Source of the DNA: Effrenium voratum
Taxonomy: Eukaryota > Sar > Dinophyceae > Suessiales > Symbiodiniaceae
Assembly (NCBI GenBank): GCA_963377175.1
Contig: CAUJNA010001587.1
Location: 1 to 64,000, forward strand
Reading direction: 5' to 3'
DNA: 64,000 bases
Made by a program: the position numbers and the translations under genes. Below, in pieces: positions 63,831 to 64,000 of this stretch. The notes beneath the pieces were generated by a model. That model had not been told where the DNA came from. It ran no database searches and saw only the letters and a list, made by a program, of their open reading frames with translations. Each line of letters begins with the position of its first letter. The first letter of the stretch is position 1.

Positions 63831-64000
63831 CCATCTCTTCCATCCCTTCGCACCCAATGTAATATCTTAGGGAAATAGAAGGGTGCGAGGGATTAATAGA
63901 TGCCGTTCCTTTCACTCACTTCTAACCCTCACTATCTACTCTCCAGAAAAGACTGGAAGGATAAGGGAGAGATATTAGATAGTGAGGTTAGGCCAGGCAT

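Larger units (their letters stand above)
61062..64000. other. Non-coding hairpin DNA downstream of the cox3 fragment
   Basis: Composition switches back from AT-rich gene sequence to pyrimidine/purine-tract hairpins at about 61065. The 155-codon frame 62031-62498 is low-complexity, overlaps frames on the other strand and has no recognisable domain. Confidence 0.7.

Noticed and set aside
1..64000. tRNA genes, CRISPR arrays, insertion sequences and bacterial-type operons
   Set aside because: None seen. The stem-loops lack cloverleaf spacing or TPsiC/anticodon features, repeats are not regularly spaced, and no transposase-like frame exists.

Overview
The window looks like a piece of a dinoflagellate (myzozoan alveolate) mitochondrial genome. 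The only recognisable protein-coding sequence is in 59372-61061. It holds a nearly complete cytochrome c oxidase subunit I gene (cox1) of the alveolate type, with no ATG at its conserved start region. About 100 bases downstream, in another frame, is a short piece encoding the last transmembrane helix of subunit III (cox3). Few genes, a missing start codon, a fragmented cox3, no visible tRNA genes and very large hairpin-rich spacers all fit what is known of dinoflagellate mtDNA. I cannot name the genus.

Layout. 1-22710: non-coding DNA built from nested inverted repeats (stems mostly 8-13 bp, made of pyrimidine-rich and purine-rich tracts) with some AT-rich islands. 22711-53960: one very large imperfect palindrome. 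Its left arm (22711-38363) and right arm (38373-53960) are reverse complements of each other around a 9-base centre at 38364-38372. The arms differ by roughly 1% substitutions near the centre, by clustered changes in hairpin loops, and by indels that add up to 65 bases; 29 of those come from one A12-C-A12 insertion at 29632-29660. 53961-59371: more hairpin DNA, ending in an A-rich leader with a tandem repeat just before cox1. 59372-60967: cox1. 60960-61061: cox3 terminal fragment. 61062-64000: hairpin DNA again.

Function. The two gene pieces belong to the same inner-membrane complex (cytochrome c oxidase, complex IV). In other dinoflagellates the last helix of cox3 is encoded apart from helices 1-6 and joined by RNA trans-splicing; the fragment here matches that arrangement by position and content, but helices 1-6, cob and rRNA fragments were not recognised in this window. 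All other long reading frames are low-complexity Ser/Leu/Arg/Glu/Lys-rich products of the purine/pyrimidine tracts and I do not regard them as genes. The most interesting structures are the 31-kb palindrome and the mosaic, dispersed mini-hairpins, including copies of a 20-base segment of the cox3 end.
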